Source: an uncultured Litoreibacter sp.
GTDB taxonomy: Bacteria; Pseudomonadota; Alphaproteobacteria; Rhodobacterales; Rhodobacteraceae
Direction of reading: 5' to 3'
Assembly (NCBI GenBank): GCA_947494435.1
Contig: CANLUY010000001.1
Location: forward strand, 1,230,001-1,294,000
Length of the DNA stretch: 64,000 bases
Shown here: positions 27,609-36,129 of the stretch, piece after piece
Position numbering within the stretch: the first letter of the stretch is position 1
Layout: every line of letters starts with the position of its first letter
Made by a program: the position numbers and the translations under genes
Notes under the pieces: generated by a model
Databases searched by the model: none
The model's input: only the letters and a program-made list of their open reading frames with translations
What the model was told of the DNA's origin: nothing

Positions 27609-28160
27609 CTAGAGTTTGGTGTCGCGAATGCGTAGCTGACGTGCGCGCGTCAGGATTGCGTCTTCAATCGCGCGGACGGTTTCTGTGCTGACAGACGCGC
27701 CACCGGCACCTTGCAGCGCAACACGCAGTGCACGCGCATCAAGCGCCGGATCAGTGATGTAAACCGTTGCACGATAGGCGCGACTGGAGCCTTGAGGACG
27801 ACCATAGCCCATCGAGATAGTTCCTGTGAACGGGTCTGCGCGTTGAACGGGCATGAAGTTCAAAACATCTAGGGATGCATTCCAAAGGTATTTGTTTACT
27901 CGGAGCGTAACATTCGGATCGTCGTTGTTTTGAAAGAGGTCAAAAATAGAGTCGCCTTTCTTCACTGCGTTGGCACGCGCCGCGCTGTCAAAATCTCTAG
28001 AAAATCCGTTCTGATCATTTTCGCGACGTTCATTATTTCCTGCATTGCCGCTGCTGACGCTGTCGCGTCCGAAAATACCACTGCCACGACCACCGCAGGC
28101 CGCGACACTTACTATTACAAATGAGGCAACTGCCCATTTAACCAAGCGGGTCTTGTTCAT
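27609..28160 (-). CDS. DUF3576 family lipoprotein
   Basis: A 183-residue putative lipoprotein of the DUF3576 family, common in Rhodobacterales and next to leuS. The signal peptide ends in a lipobox (SVAAC) at about Cys22. A Ser/Gly/Asn-rich disordered stretch (about 25-65) follows. The core region shows SIFDLFQN, LRVNKYLWNASLDVL and MPVQRADPFTG, then SSRAYRATVYITDPALDARALRVAL. The function is unknown, though the lipid anchor points to the envelope. It has its own terminator on the minus strand before leuS. Confidence 0.82.
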   Translation of the reverse strand: MNKTRLVKWAVASFVIVSVAACGGRGSGIFGRDSVSSGNAGNNERRENDQNGFSRDFDSAARANAVKKGDSIFDLFQNNDDPNVTLRVNKYLWNASLDVLNFMPVQRADPFTGTISMGYGRPQGSSRAYRATVYITDPALDARALRVALQGAGGASVSTETVRAIEDAILTRARQLRIRDTKL

Positions 28161-28353
28161 TATGTGCTCGACCTTTTTCGTTCCGTATGTCGGTTTGCTC
28201 TATCTGGTCATACTCAATGGCCTTCTTCGCCACAAGATATATCGCATTTCGGGCCAGAAGAGAGAATCAGCCGGTTTGTTTTTACGGAATCGTCATGCTC
28301 TTTCGCGCTTAACGTCAAACCTTAGAAGACCTTTGTTTGTGAGGCTAAATACT

Positions 28354-28617
28354 ATGTCTTCAAACATGTTCAAAATTGCACTTAAACTAGCGTTTCTTGC
28401 CGCATTGTTGTCTTCGGTATGTCACGCTTGCGGCTGCTTGCTGAAAGTCTTGGATTTACTAAATAGCGCAGAAGGTAGTCTTGGTAAGCATGCTAAAGGA
28501 CTTGGTTTTTCCGTGATAATGCGGGTATGCCAATTAGGGTTATGTGGGGACGGGCTTGATGAGGGCCCAATAAAAGCAGGGTTTTTCTGCAGTCAAAATA
28601 GAGCGTTGCAAAAATGA
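28354..28617 (+). CDS. Candidate small secreted Cys-containing protein
   Basis: An 87-residue ORF with a hydrophobic N-terminus (about residues 5-25) that resembles a signal peptide. It is followed by CHACGC and two further Cys pairs (VCQLGLC) and a Cys near the end. GAGG lies about 10 bases before the ATG. It has no recognised family. The lipobox rule is not met at CHACGC, so it is not a convincing lipoprotein. It sits in the intergenic region ahead of the porin. It may be a real small gene or a chance ORF; the Cys count and hydrophobic start are the only support. Confidence 0.3.
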   Translation: MSSNMFKIALKLAFLAALLSSVCHACGCLLKVLDLLNSAEGSLGKHAKGLGFSVIMRVCQLGLCGDGLDEGPIKAGFFCSQNRALQK

Positions 28618-28648
28618 TCCGCTTTTCGCAATTTGCCTACCCCATGCT

Positions 28649-28676
28649 TTGATTCAAAAAAACCTTGGGTTAATAC
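28649..28676 (+). promoter_or_regulatory. Candidate sigma-70-type promoter of the porin gene
   Basis: TTGATT (28649-28654) and TAATAC (28671-28676) are separated by 16 bases and lie about 53 bases before the porin ATG. A strong promoter would fit the abundant outer-membrane protein. A perfect 10-bp palindrome CGACATGTCG (28690-28699) lies in the leader and may be a regulatory site or the base of a small hairpin. Confidence 0.5.
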
Positions 28677-28728
28677 ACTCACACCGTGGCGACATGTCGT
28701 CGTCACTTTCAACCTTTGAGGCGAAATT

Positions 28729-29679
28729 ATGAAAAAGATTCTCTTCGCATCGACAGCACTGGTCGCCTTTACAGGTGCTGCTGCTGCAGATGTTGCCCTT
28801 TCCGGCCGTGCCGAAATGGGTATCTCCAAAACCACTGCCGCTGACTTCCAGTTCTTCACTGACATCGACGTGACATTCACAATGTCCGGTGAAACAGACA
28901 ACGGCCTGACTTTCGGTGCGTCTGTTGACCTCGACGAAGGTGGCGCTGGTGCCCCTGCTGTTGCAAACAACGCTGACGATGGCGGCGCAACAATCTTCAT
29001 CTCTGGTTCTTTCGGTACAGTCACAATGGGTGACACTGACGGCGCCCTTGACTGGGCACTGACAGAAGCTGGAAACGTAGGCAACCCTGGCTCCATCGCT
29101 GACGATGAAACAGGTCACGCTGGTTACCAAGGCTCCTATGGTGACGGCGCTCAAGACGGTCAAATCCTGCGTTGGGATTACACATCGGGCGACTTCGGCG
29201 TAGCTGTCTCTCTCGAAGACGATAACGGCTCAGGCGCTGTAAACTCGAACATCGGGTACGCAATCGGCTTGAAATACAACATCGATCTGGGCGGCACGAC
29301 TGTTGCTCTTGGTGTCGGTCACCAGCGCGTAGCTAACATCGGCCCAGCGGTCAACAACACCAAAATCACTGGTGTGTCCGCGACAGCAACGTTCGCAAAC
29401 GGTCTGTCCGCTGGCGTCGTATACGCTGACTGGTCCAACAACGCTTTCGACAAGAACTATGGTATCGGCCTCGGCTACTCCACAGGCGCTCTGTCCTTGC
29501 ACGCTAACTACGGCAAAATGGACGCTGTAGCAGCTGGCGCTGACCGCACAGGTTTCGGTCTGGCAGCAGCTTACGACCTCGGCGGCGGTGCAGTTGTGCA
29601 CTTCGGCTACGGTTCCGGTAAAATTGGTGCTGGCCCAACAACTAAAACTGCTTCCTTGGGTCTGGGCCTGAGCTTCTAA
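28729..29679 (+). CDS. Outer membrane porin (Rhodobacter type)
   Basis: A 316-residue porin. The signal peptide is clear (Lys-Lys, hydrophobic run, AAAA-DV at about residue 21). The mature part is rich in Gly, Asp, Asn and aromatic residues in an alternating pattern typical of a 16-strand beta-barrel. Features include EMGISKT, the acidic constriction-loop stretches with GAVNSN, and a final ASLGLGLSF ending in Phe, the outer-membrane C-terminal signature. Codon use is strongly biased, which suggests high expression. GAGG lies before the ATG, a promoter is visible upstream, and a strong terminator follows. The small-molecule preference cannot be read from sequence. Confidence 0.92.
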   Translation: MKKILFASTALVAFTGAAAADVALSGRAEMGISKTTAADFQFFTDIDVTFTMSGETDNGLTFGASVDLDEGGAGAPAVANNADDGGATIFISGSFGTVTMGDTDGALDWALTEAGNVGNPGSIADDETGHAGYQGSYGDGAQDGQILRWDYTSGDFGVAVSLEDDNGSGAVNSNIGYAIGLKYNIDLGGTTVALGVGHQRVANIGPAVNNTKITGVSATATFANGLSAGVVYADWSNNAFDKNYGIGLGYSTGALSLHANYGKMDAVAAGADRTGFGLAAAYDLGGGAVVHFGYGSGKIGAGPTTKTASLGLGLSF

Positions 29680-29707
29680 GCTTACCCCCTTATTCCAAAG
29701 CATAGAG

Positions 29708-29739
29708 AGAGCGGGCCTTCGGGTCCGCTCTTTTCTTTT
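29708..29739 (+). terminator. Rho-independent terminator after the porin
   Basis: AGAGCGGGCC and GGTCCGCTCT form a 10-bp stem (one G-T wobble) closed by a TTCG tetraloop, followed by TTTCTTTT. This is a strong terminator for a highly expressed gene. Confidence 0.93.
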
Positions 29740-29784
29740 GTACCGCGATATGTTGATCAGGGACGAAAAATACAGGAGCTCGAT

Positions 29785-30438
29785 ATGCCGTTGCAGGATA
29801 TCAAAGACCGGATTGAGGCAGAAGAAGCGCGGATGTCTCGGCCGCTGGGGTCGACACGGTTGATTGCTGTCTCAAAGGTGCAGCCCAATGAACGCGTTCA
29901 AGCAGTGCTAGAGCAGGGGCATCGCATCTTTGGTGAAAACAAAGTGCAAGAGGCGGCAAGTAAATGGCCTGCATTCAAGGAACAATTTGAAAACGTCGAG
30001 TTGCATTTGCTTGGTCCGCTTCAAACAAACAAAACGAAACAAGCAATGGAATTGTTTGACGTCATTCACAGCCTTGATCGCTTAAAGTTGGCGAAGAAGC
30101 TGGCGGCACTGTCTGCAGAGTTAAGTCACTGCCCGGATATCTTCATTCAAGTGAATACGGGAAAAGAAGATCAGAAAGCTGGTGTGATGCCGGAAGAGGC
30201 GGATAGCTTTATTTCTGAATGCAAAGCCCTCGGGTTGCCGATCATAGGTCTTATGTGCATCCCGCCTGCAGATGAGGAGCCATCATTGCATTTTGCTTTG
30301 CTCGCAAAAATTGCAAAAAGCAATGAACTACAAGGCCTTAGCATGGGTATGAGCAGTGATTTTGAGCGCGCCGTTGCCCAAGGAGCAACCCATGTACGCG
30401 TTGGCTCTGCTATTTTTGGTGAGCGTGACTACGGCTGA
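29785..30438 (+). CDS. YggS-family pyridoxal phosphate homeostasis protein
   Basis: A 217-residue PLP-binding barrel protein. The PLP-lysine is in LIAVSKVQP (about residue 31), and the conserved FGENKVQE (about residue 50) and HLLGPLQTNKTK follow. GLSMGMSSDFERAVAQGATHVRVGSAIFGER at the C-terminus is the family tail. YggS proteins buffer PLP and affect amino acid pools and are not a catabolic enzyme. It is on its own: terminator upstream, and the 3' end overlaps the convergent L,D-transpeptidase gene by 10 bases. Confidence 0.92.
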   Translation: MPLQDIKDRIEAEEARMSRPLGSTRLIAVSKVQPNERVQAVLEQGHRIFGENKVQEAASKWPAFKEQFENVELHLLGPLQTNKTKQAMELFDVIHSLDRLKLAKKLAALSAELSHCPDIFIQVNTGKEDQKAGVMPEEADSFISECKALGLPIIGLMCIPPADEEPSLHFALLAKIAKSNELQGLSMGMSSDFERAVAQGATHVRVGSAIFGERDYG

Positions 30439-30926
30439 ATGATCAATCTAGACGTGGTCTGAAGTTGTTTTGCGATCCAAAGAAGATGGTCTTGCCGAAA
30501 GGCGACGCAGCCCTCGGTTGGGTGCCGCGGTTTGCGCCAAGTATGAATGAAAATCGCCGATCCACGCCCTTTTACGGCGTATGGCCAGTTCCAATCTGTC
30601 AGAAGAACGAGGTCATAAAGGGGGTCTGCGCGCGATAGCCTCTCGTGGCTAAAAGAATATGGTGCGCGCGTCATCTGATTGTACTGTTCATCCGACACAT
30701 CATCCGACCACAAATCGGCAGGACCAATGGGGACGGCCCATGAGGTCGGCTTTGCCAAGCGATCAGGGCGATAGAGCATACCGACAATACGATGATTTCC
30801 GAGCGGGGTAGCTCCGTCGCCTTCTTGCTTCTTCGCGGACAATCCACCTTTACCGATGCTACACGGAAAGTAGAGACCTTGGAACCGGCAGCCCCAGCGC
30901 CCCACGACCAAGTCGGTCGACTTCAA
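30429..30926 (-). CDS. L,D-transpeptidase family protein (YkuD)
   Basis: A 165-residue protein with the YkuD fold. The catalytic pattern HxxxxxxxxHxTxGC is represented by FIHTWRKPRHPTEGCVAF near residue 130, where the Cys is the nucleophile. This small group often lacks a signal peptide in alphaproteobacteria; none is obvious here, so its route to the periplasm is unclear. Family members crosslink peptidoglycan or attach lipoproteins to it. The start overlaps the ribA stop by 4 bases (ATGA), so the two are translationally coupled. Confidence 0.85.
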   Translation of the reverse strand: MKSTDLVVGRWGCRFQGLYFPCSIGKGGLSAKKQEGDGATPLGNHRIVGMLYRPDRLAKPTSWAVPIGPADLWSDDVSDEQYNQMTRAPYSFSHERLSRADPLYDLVLLTDWNWPYAVKGRGSAIFIHTWRKPRHPTEGCVAFRQDHLLWIAKQLQTTSRLIIQP

Positions 30927-31990
30927 AGCAGATGTCCCGATTTTGTGGCCTTCGTTGCCAAGTAATCGGTATTGAATTTGCTTTCACCGACTTTCAGTGG
31001 AACCCGTTCAACAACCTTTAGCCCGCAACTGTTCAGCATATCGACTTTGCGCGGGTTGTTTGTAAGCAACCGCACCTGCTTGAAACCCATTGAGCGAAGA
31101 ATTTCTGCGCCAATGCGGAAATCGCGCTCATCGTCTTCAAATCCAAGCCTGTGGTTGGCCTCCACCGTATCGAACCCCTGATCTTGAAGTGAGTATGCAC
31201 GCATCTTGTTGGCTAAACCAATCCCCCGTCCCTCTTGGTTCAAGTAGAGCAAGACCCCAGCGCCTTCATGGCCCATCTGGGATAGCGCGCCACGCAACTG
31301 TGGCCCACAATCGCATTTGAGCGATCCAAGAAGGTCACCCGTAAAACAAGCAGAGTGAAGTCTCGTTAATACTGGCGCAGAGCGAGATGGGCGGCCAATC
31401 TCCACCGCGTAATGCTCTTCGCCGCCATCATCTGGTCTAAACACATGAAGCCGGCCTGCTTCACTGACTTCCAACGGCAACTTTGCGCTGATGACGGCTG
31501 ATAGGGGACTGGTTTCCGCCAATTCGGCATTGACTGACTCAAGCCGGAGCGATGTCAGTTGATCGGTTTCAAACGTACCCACCCAAGCTGTAAGAACAGC
31601 GGGCATAAGTCGCGCAGTTTTTGCGAGGCTGATTGCCGCCCGTTCAATTTCACAGTCACCGTCGCGACGTGTTTTGAGCGGGCCTTTCATGGGCGCATTC
31701 AAGTCATCAGCTGGATCAATGATGGAATGAACCCAAGCAAGCGGAGCGTCCTCCGGCACGATGATCCGAGCCAATTCACCATCATAAGCACGTGCTTTTA
31801 ACGTTTGCGCGCGCCAAGCTGTAATGGCCAATGTCAAATCGATACCGGATAGCTGCAAAGTACCAAAACGATCCGCGCTGAGTGTTTCCGCTGCAAACAC
31901 GAGGTGGCCATCGATGATAATTGGCACACCCATCCTCAAATCCGCTCGCGCACGGGCAACAAGCTCGGTTCTGTCAGGCAAAAGGGTCAT
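30923..31990 (-). CDS. ribA: GTP cyclohydrolase II with N-terminal extra domain
   Basis: A 355-residue riboflavin-pathway enzyme that converts GTP to 2,5-diamino-6-ribosylamino-pyrimidinone phosphate. The C-terminal half has the zinc cysteines HSACFTGDLLGSLKCDCG (about residues 205-222), the active-site loop NQEGRGIGLANKMRAYSLQD, and RLGFEDDERDF. The N-terminal roughly 150 residues are an additional domain typical of alphaproteobacterial RibA and not the usual DHBP synthase half. ATG 31990 is used although no strong ribosome site precedes it; an in-frame GTG at 32065 would add 25 residues. It is co-transcribed with the L,D-transpeptidase gene. Confidence 0.9.
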   Translation of the reverse strand: MTLLPDRTELVARARADLRMGVPIIIDGHLVFAAETLSADRFGTLQLSGIDLTLAITAWRAQTLKARAYDGELARIIVPEDAPLAWVHSIIDPADDLNAPMKGPLKTRRDGDCEIERAAISLAKTARLMPAVLTAWVGTFETDQLTSLRLESVNAELAETSPLSAVISAKLPLEVSEAGRLHVFRPDDGGEEHYAVEIGRPSRSAPVLTRLHSACFTGDLLGSLKCDCGPQLRGALSQMGHEGAGVLLYLNQEGRGIGLANKMRAYSLQDQGFDTVEANHRLGFEDDERDFRIGAEILRSMGFKQVRLLTNNPRKVDMLNSCGLKVVERVPLKVGESKFNTDYLATKATKSGHLL

Positions 31991-32151
31991 ATTTGCGATT
32001 TCTGTAACATTGAGACCTGATCCATACTGCGAAACACAGGAATTTGAAACAATTGCTGTGATCACGACACGACGGCGTGAATAACGGGCGCGTGAGTTGT
32101 TCTCTCAAGCGACCCACATCATCTTGATGACAACAACAAGAGGACGTGACA

Positions 32152-32838
32152 ATGGCAACCTTGAAGAAAATTCTGCTCGTCGATGATGATGATGATCTAC
32201 GTGAAGCCCTTTCAGAACAACTGGTTATGACTGAGGACTTTGATGTTTTCGAAGCCGAAAACGGCACCAGTGCGATGGAAAAAGCAAAGGAAGCGATCTA
32301 CGACCTCGTCGTTTTGGATGTCGGTTTACCAGACACAGACGGCCGTGAATTGTGCCGTCTGATGCGCAAACAAGGCGTAAAGTGCCCGATTTTGATGCTC
32401 ACTGGGCATGACAGCGATGCAGACACAATTTTGGGTCTGGACGCTGGTGCCAATGACTACGTCTCGAAACCATTCAAATTTCCAGTTCTGCTGGCACGTA
32501 TTCGTGCACAGCTTCGTCAACATGAACAGTCAGAGGACGCGGTTTTCCAGCTTGGGCCCTATACGTTCAAACCCGCTATGAAGATGCTTGTCACAGAAGA
32601 TGAAAAGAAAATTCGTCTGACTGAAAAAGAAACGAATATTCTGAAATTCCTGTATCGGTCTACGGATGGTGTGGTGGCCCGTGATGTGCTGTTGCACGAA
32701 GTCTGGGGATATAACGCTGGCGTAACGACCCACACGTTGGAAACGCATATCTATCGCTTGCGTCAAAAAATTGAACCAGAACCGTCAAATGCGCGCCTTC
32801 TTGTGACCGAATCCGGTGGTTACAGATTAAACGTATGA
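32152..32838 (+). CDS. OmpR-family orphan response regulator (CenR-like)
   Basis: A 228-residue response regulator. The receiver domain has the acidic triad (VDDDDD, and LDVGLPD with the phosphate-acceptor Asp near residue 56), the Thr switch residue (LTGHD) and the Lys (VSKPFKFP). The C-terminal winged helix shows IRLTEKETNILKFLYR and THTLETHIYRLRQKI. No histidine kinase is adjacent, so it is an orphan. The group includes CenR, essential in Caulobacter and Rhodobacter for envelope control, and this is the most likely identity though not proven. Start at ATG 32152 (AGAGGA upstream). A dyad and a strong terminator follow. Confidence 0.85.
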   Translation: MATLKKILLVDDDDDLREALSEQLVMTEDFDVFEAENGTSAMEKAKEAIYDLVVLDVGLPDTDGRELCRLMRKQGVKCPILMLTGHDSDADTILGLDAGANDYVSKPFKFPVLLARIRAQLRQHEQSEDAVFQLGPYTFKPAMKMLVTEDEKKIRLTEKETNILKFLYRSTDGVVARDVLLHEVWGYNAGVTTHTLETHIYRLRQKIEPEPSNARLLVTESGGYRLNV

Positions 32839-32898
32839 AAAACTTCAAAGCGGAGGGAACTAAATCTTCGCTATGGTGTTTGTATGCAAGTTCCCCTG

Positions 32899-32922
32899 GT
32901 CACATCGGGGTTATGATGTGAC
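32899..32922 (+). repeat. 8-bp inverted repeat after the response regulator gene
   Basis: GTCACATC and GATGTGAC are perfect inverted copies with an 8-base spacer. The site lies between the gene end (32838) and the terminator at 32939. It could be a hairpin in the 3' untranslated RNA or a protein-binding dyad. I cannot tell which. Confidence 0.5.
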
Positions 32923-32938
32923 ACCTCCCTGTTGGACT

Positions 32939-32968
32939 GCCCGGGCCTTGCGCCCGGGCGTTTTTTTT
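32939..32968 (+). terminator. Rho-independent terminator after the response regulator gene
   Basis: GCCCGGGC and GCCCGGGC form a perfect 8-bp stem around CTTGC, followed by one G and eight T. Confidence 0.92.
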
Positions 32969-33005
32969 GGCGTTGTGGTAATGATGTAAATTACGCGGTG
33001 TGTTC

Positions 33006-33968
33006 ATGCGTCGGCTACTGAAGTTTTTCCTTTGGATTATCGTTGCTCTAGCGGTTGTCATCGTAGGTTTCCGCCTTGCAGCATATGAGCGTGAGGTCGA
33101 ATTGCGTGATTTCAACCGCCCGACGCTCGGGAAAATGATCGATACGGCCAAGGGCGAGGTCTATATTGAAGAAGATGGTCTGGAGCAGGGGCAGCCAGTT
33201 TTGCTGGTTCATGGCTCAGTCGGCTGGTCAAGGTTTTGGTATGAAACAAGCCTCGCACTGGCGGACGCCGGATACCATGTGATCGCGATGGATCTGTCCC
33301 CCATGGGATATTCAGAGCGTGATACCGGTGGAGATTACAGCAGACTTCAGCAAGCGGAACGGATTGTTGCCCTTGCTGATGCGCTCGAGATCGAACCAAT
33401 TCTGGTCGCTCATTCCTTCGGCGCTGGCCCCGCGACCGAAGCTGTAATGCGCTATAAGGACAGATTTAAAAGCTATGTGATTGTTGATGGAGCAATTGGG
33501 ATCGGCTCTCATACTGATCAAAAAGAACTTCCTGCGATTCTGCAGCCCGAATGGGTGCGCGAGTTTGCCGTCGCTTTGACGATTACAAACCCATATGCTT
33601 TGAAGCCGCTTCTCCAAATGTTTTTGCATAAGAAAGGTGCGGCTTCTCCAGAATATTTAAGTCTTCTGAAACAACCACTGGCCTTGAAGGACACCACGCC
33701 TGAACTGGCCAAGTGGTTGCCTACGCTATTGGTCCCTCCGAGCGATGCAATGAGCACGCGCGCTGAAAACTACACCAACATAGACATGCCTGTTGGCATC
33801 ATTTGGGGGGCGGAAGATACAGCAACACCACTAGAGCAGGGCGTTGAACTGAACGCTCTCATTGCAGGGTCGCGCTTAACAGTGCTTGAGGGGTTAGGAC
33901 ATATTCCGCAGATTGAGGACCCGCCTGCGTTCCAAGACGCGCTATTGAAAATGTTGGTTGAGTTTTAA
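33006..33968 (+). CDS. Alpha/beta hydrolase
   Basis: A 320-residue alpha/beta hydrolase with an N-terminal hydrophobic segment (about residues 5-22), probably a signal anchor. The catalytic parts are visible: VLLVHGSVGW (oxyanion loop, about residue 60), VAHSFGAG with the nucleophilic Ser (about residue 135), an Asp in WGAEDTATP, and a His in EGLGHIPQIED near the end. The substrate is unknown. ATG 33006 is used; an in-frame GTG at 33000 is equally possible and neither has a clear ribosome site. The 3' end overlaps the convergent MFS gene by 4 bases. Confidence 0.83.
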   Translation: MRRLLKFFLWIIVALAVVIVGFRLAAYEREVELRDFNRPTLGKMIDTAKGEVYIEEDGLEQGQPVLLVHGSVGWSRFWYETSLALADAGYHVIAMDLSPMGYSERDTGGDYSRLQQAERIVALADALEIEPILVAHSFGAGPATEAVMRYKDRFKSYVIVDGAIGIGSHTDQKELPAILQPEWVREFAVALTITNPYALKPLLQMFLHKKGAASPEYLSLLKQPLALKDTTPELAKWLPTLLVPPSDAMSTRAENYTNIDMPVGIIWGAEDTATPLEQGVELNALIAGSRLTVLEGLGHIPQIEDPPAFQDALLKMLVEF

Positions 33969-35215
33969 CCCGAAATACGCAGCTTTGTCGCGCCGTATAG
34001 AGCCAAGCCGCCAGTGATCACGAAGCCGATATAATATGGTGCGCTCAAGGCTTCGATGCGCGTGAAAGCCCCATCCAAACCAGAGACGATTGCTCCAGCA
34101 AATAAGGCACCAAGGGGGATAGTGCCCCACCCGAAGAAACGGTAGATCGAATTTACACGACCGAGGAGCGCGTCAGGGATCAGTCTTTGTCGCAAAGAGA
34201 CGGTCACCACATTCCACGTCATACCCGCAAACATCTCAATAAAAAGAACCGCACCCGCAATAAACGGGTTGGCAGTGAGGGCGAGGACAAGGAACGGCAG
34301 CGGGAAAACGAAAAGGGTCAGTAGAACGGTACGCTGACCTCCCAAGCGCTTTGCGATCATTGGCCCAAGAAGTCCGCCAGCCACACCGCCTGCCGCCCCT
34401 GCCGTCAGCAAAAATCCATATCCAGCCGCGCCAAGACCAAATTTCTCTTGCGCGAGCAAGACAAGGATCGTTGCTGACATCATCGTCGCAAAGTTGAGCA
34501 CACCCAGCATAACAGCCAGGCGTAGTATCAGCGGATGACCTTGCATCCACTGGATGCCTTCACGCATTTGCCGCCAAAACCCCTTCGGCAACTGCACGGG
34601 CGCACGCGGGGTCAACGCGACTTGCCACATGAACCAAGCGGCGAGGGCGAACATGACCGCATCAACCACGAATGGGACTGGAACAGCCATCGCGATTAAG
34701 AGACCCGCAAGCGGTGGGCCAACGAATTGCCCCATGATCTGCTCAATACTCCAAAGCTGACCATTGGCTTTTTCGAGTTCTGATTTCTCGACAATGGACG
34801 GCATTGCAGTTTGCGCTGCGTTATCACGGACAACCTCGGCGCTGCCCAACAGGAACGCGGCGGTACACAATCCCAATATCAATGGCATCACCTCTGAAGA
34901 GGTCTCCGGTAACGGAAGGGCGGGGGCTGAGAGGACTAAAGCGATGACGCCGATCGTCAGCAAAGTGCGCAGAGTATCCGCCTGAACCATCAGCTTGCGG
35001 CGGTCATATTGGTCAGTGATCACGCCCGCTGGGAGTGAGAAAAGCAGCCAAGGCAAGCGGGTTGCGGCAGCGACAGCAGCAATTAAAGTCGCGTCCCGCG
35101 TTATCAAGGTGGCAAGCCAAGGGAAGGCCAGCATCGAAATACCGTCGCCTAAGTTGGAGACAGCCGCTGCTGAAAAGAGCAGTCGATAGTTGCGGTTTCT
35201 TGCGATTAACGACAT
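33965..35215 (-). CDS. Major facilitator superfamily transporter
   Basis: A 416-residue protein with about twelve hydrophobic helices. The MFS loop motif between helices 2 and 3 is seen as GVITDQYDRRKLMVQADTLR (short form near residue 70). The second half starts after a central charged loop (about residues 195-215). The family is usually drug or solute efflux. The substrate is unknown. ATG 35215 fits a first helix beginning a few residues later; a longer in-frame reading upstream would add about 60 polar residues and overlap the xthA promoter region. It is divergent from xthA. Confidence 0.82.
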   Translation of the reverse strand: MSLIARNRNYRLLFSAAAVSNLGDGISMLAFPWLATLITRDATLIAAVAAATRLPWLLFSLPAGVITDQYDRRKLMVQADTLRTLLTIGVIALVLSAPALPLPETSSEVMPLILGLCTAAFLLGSAEVVRDNAAQTAMPSIVEKSELEKANGQLWSIEQIMGQFVGPPLAGLLIAMAVPVPFVVDAVMFALAAWFMWQVALTPRAPVQLPKGFWRQMREGIQWMQGHPLILRLAVMLGVLNFATMMSATILVLLAQEKFGLGAAGYGFLLTAGAAGGVAGGLLGPMIAKRLGGQRTVLLTLFVFPLPFLVLALTANPFIAGAVLFIEMFAGMTWNVVTVSLRQRLIPDALLGRVNSIYRFFGWGTIPLGALFAGAIVSGLDGAFTRIEALSAPYYIGFVITGGLALYGATKLRISG

Positions 35216-35291
35216 GTCTGACGGCCTCTGCTCTGGTGATCTGTCCAGCGTCGGACTAACGTGCCCCAAAGTCAAACCGGAGCGCGCTGCT

Positions 35292-36080
35292 ATGTCTTTC
35301 ACGATCTGCACATGGAACATTAACTCGGTCCGTCTTCGTGAACCGATTGTCCTGAAGCTCTTGGAAGAAGAAGCCCCAGATGTTTTGTGTTTGCAGGAAT
35401 GCAAAAGTCCTGTTGAGAAAATCCCAACGGAAGGATTTAATGCGCTTGGCTACACCCATGTCGTGGCGCGCGGTCAAAAGGGCTACAATGGTGTCGCGAT
35501 CCTATCGAAAATTCCAATGGTTGAAGCAGGTGCCGAAGATTTCGCACAGCTTGGTCACGCACGTCACATCGCAGGAAAGCTTTCGAATGGAGTGACGATT
35601 CATAACCATTACGTTCCTGCAGGTGGCGATACAGCAGATCGCGAGGTGAATGAGAAGTTCGGTCAGAAGCTCGACTACCTCACGGATATGCGCGATGCCT
35701 ATCGGGCAAACGCGCCTGAAAAGTCTATCCTTGTTGGTGACCTCAATATTGCGCCACGCGAAGATGATGTTTGGTCTCACAAGCAGCTTTTAAAAGTTGT
35801 CAGTCACACACCAATCGAGGTGGAACATCTCTCTGAGACGATGGAGGCCGGAAAATGGGTTGATATCACCCGTCAGGATATTCCTGAGGGCCAATTGTAT
35901 TCTTGGTGGTCATACCGCGCGCGCGATTGGGATGCAGCCGACAAAGGGCGGCGTCTTGATCATGTTTGGGCAACGCCGGATATTTCAAACGCAGCACACG
36001 GTAGCCGGGTTTTGCGCGCTGCGCGCGGTTGGGAAAAGCCGTCAGATCATGCGCCGGTTTTTGCAACATTTGATCTTTAG
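35292..36080 (+). CDS. xthA: Exodeoxyribonuclease III (AP endonuclease)
   Basis: A 262-residue Mg-dependent AP endonuclease/3' exonuclease in base excision repair. Catalytic motifs are present: NINSVR at the start, LQECK with the metal Glu (about residue 35), LVGDLNIAP (about residue 148), WWSYRARDWDAADKGRRLDHV (about residue 205, short form) and SDHAPV near the end. ATG 35292 is the natural start. It lies opposite the MFS gene, and the 76-base gap holds both promoters. Confidence 0.93.
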   Translation: MSFTICTWNINSVRLREPIVLKLLEEEAPDVLCLQECKSPVEKIPTEGFNALGYTHVVARGQKGYNGVAILSKIPMVEAGAEDFAQLGHARHIAGKLSNGVTIHNHYVPAGGDTADREVNEKFGQKLDYLTDMRDAYRANAPEKSILVGDLNIAPREDDVWSHKQLLKVVSHTPIEVEHLSETMEAGKWVDITRQDIPEGQLYSWWSYRARDWDAADKGRRLDHVWATPDISNAAHGSRVLRAARGWEKPSDHAPVFATFDL

Positions 36081-36129
36081 ACACGACGCCCACATATAGG
36101 GCGCAACAACAGATTTTTTCGAGGCCACT

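Larger units (their letters stand above)
28161..28728. other. 568-base intergenic region upstream of the porin gene
   Basis: This gap lies between the divergent DUF3576 lipoprotein gene (start 28160, minus strand) and the porin gene. I see a candidate small secreted ORF at 28354-28617, a likely porin promoter at 28649-28676, and a 10-bp palindrome (28690-28699) in the porin leader. The left part, 28161-28353, must contain the DUF3576 promoter, but I can name no clear -35/-10 pair. I see no tRNA, terminator or mobile element here. Confidence 0.6.
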
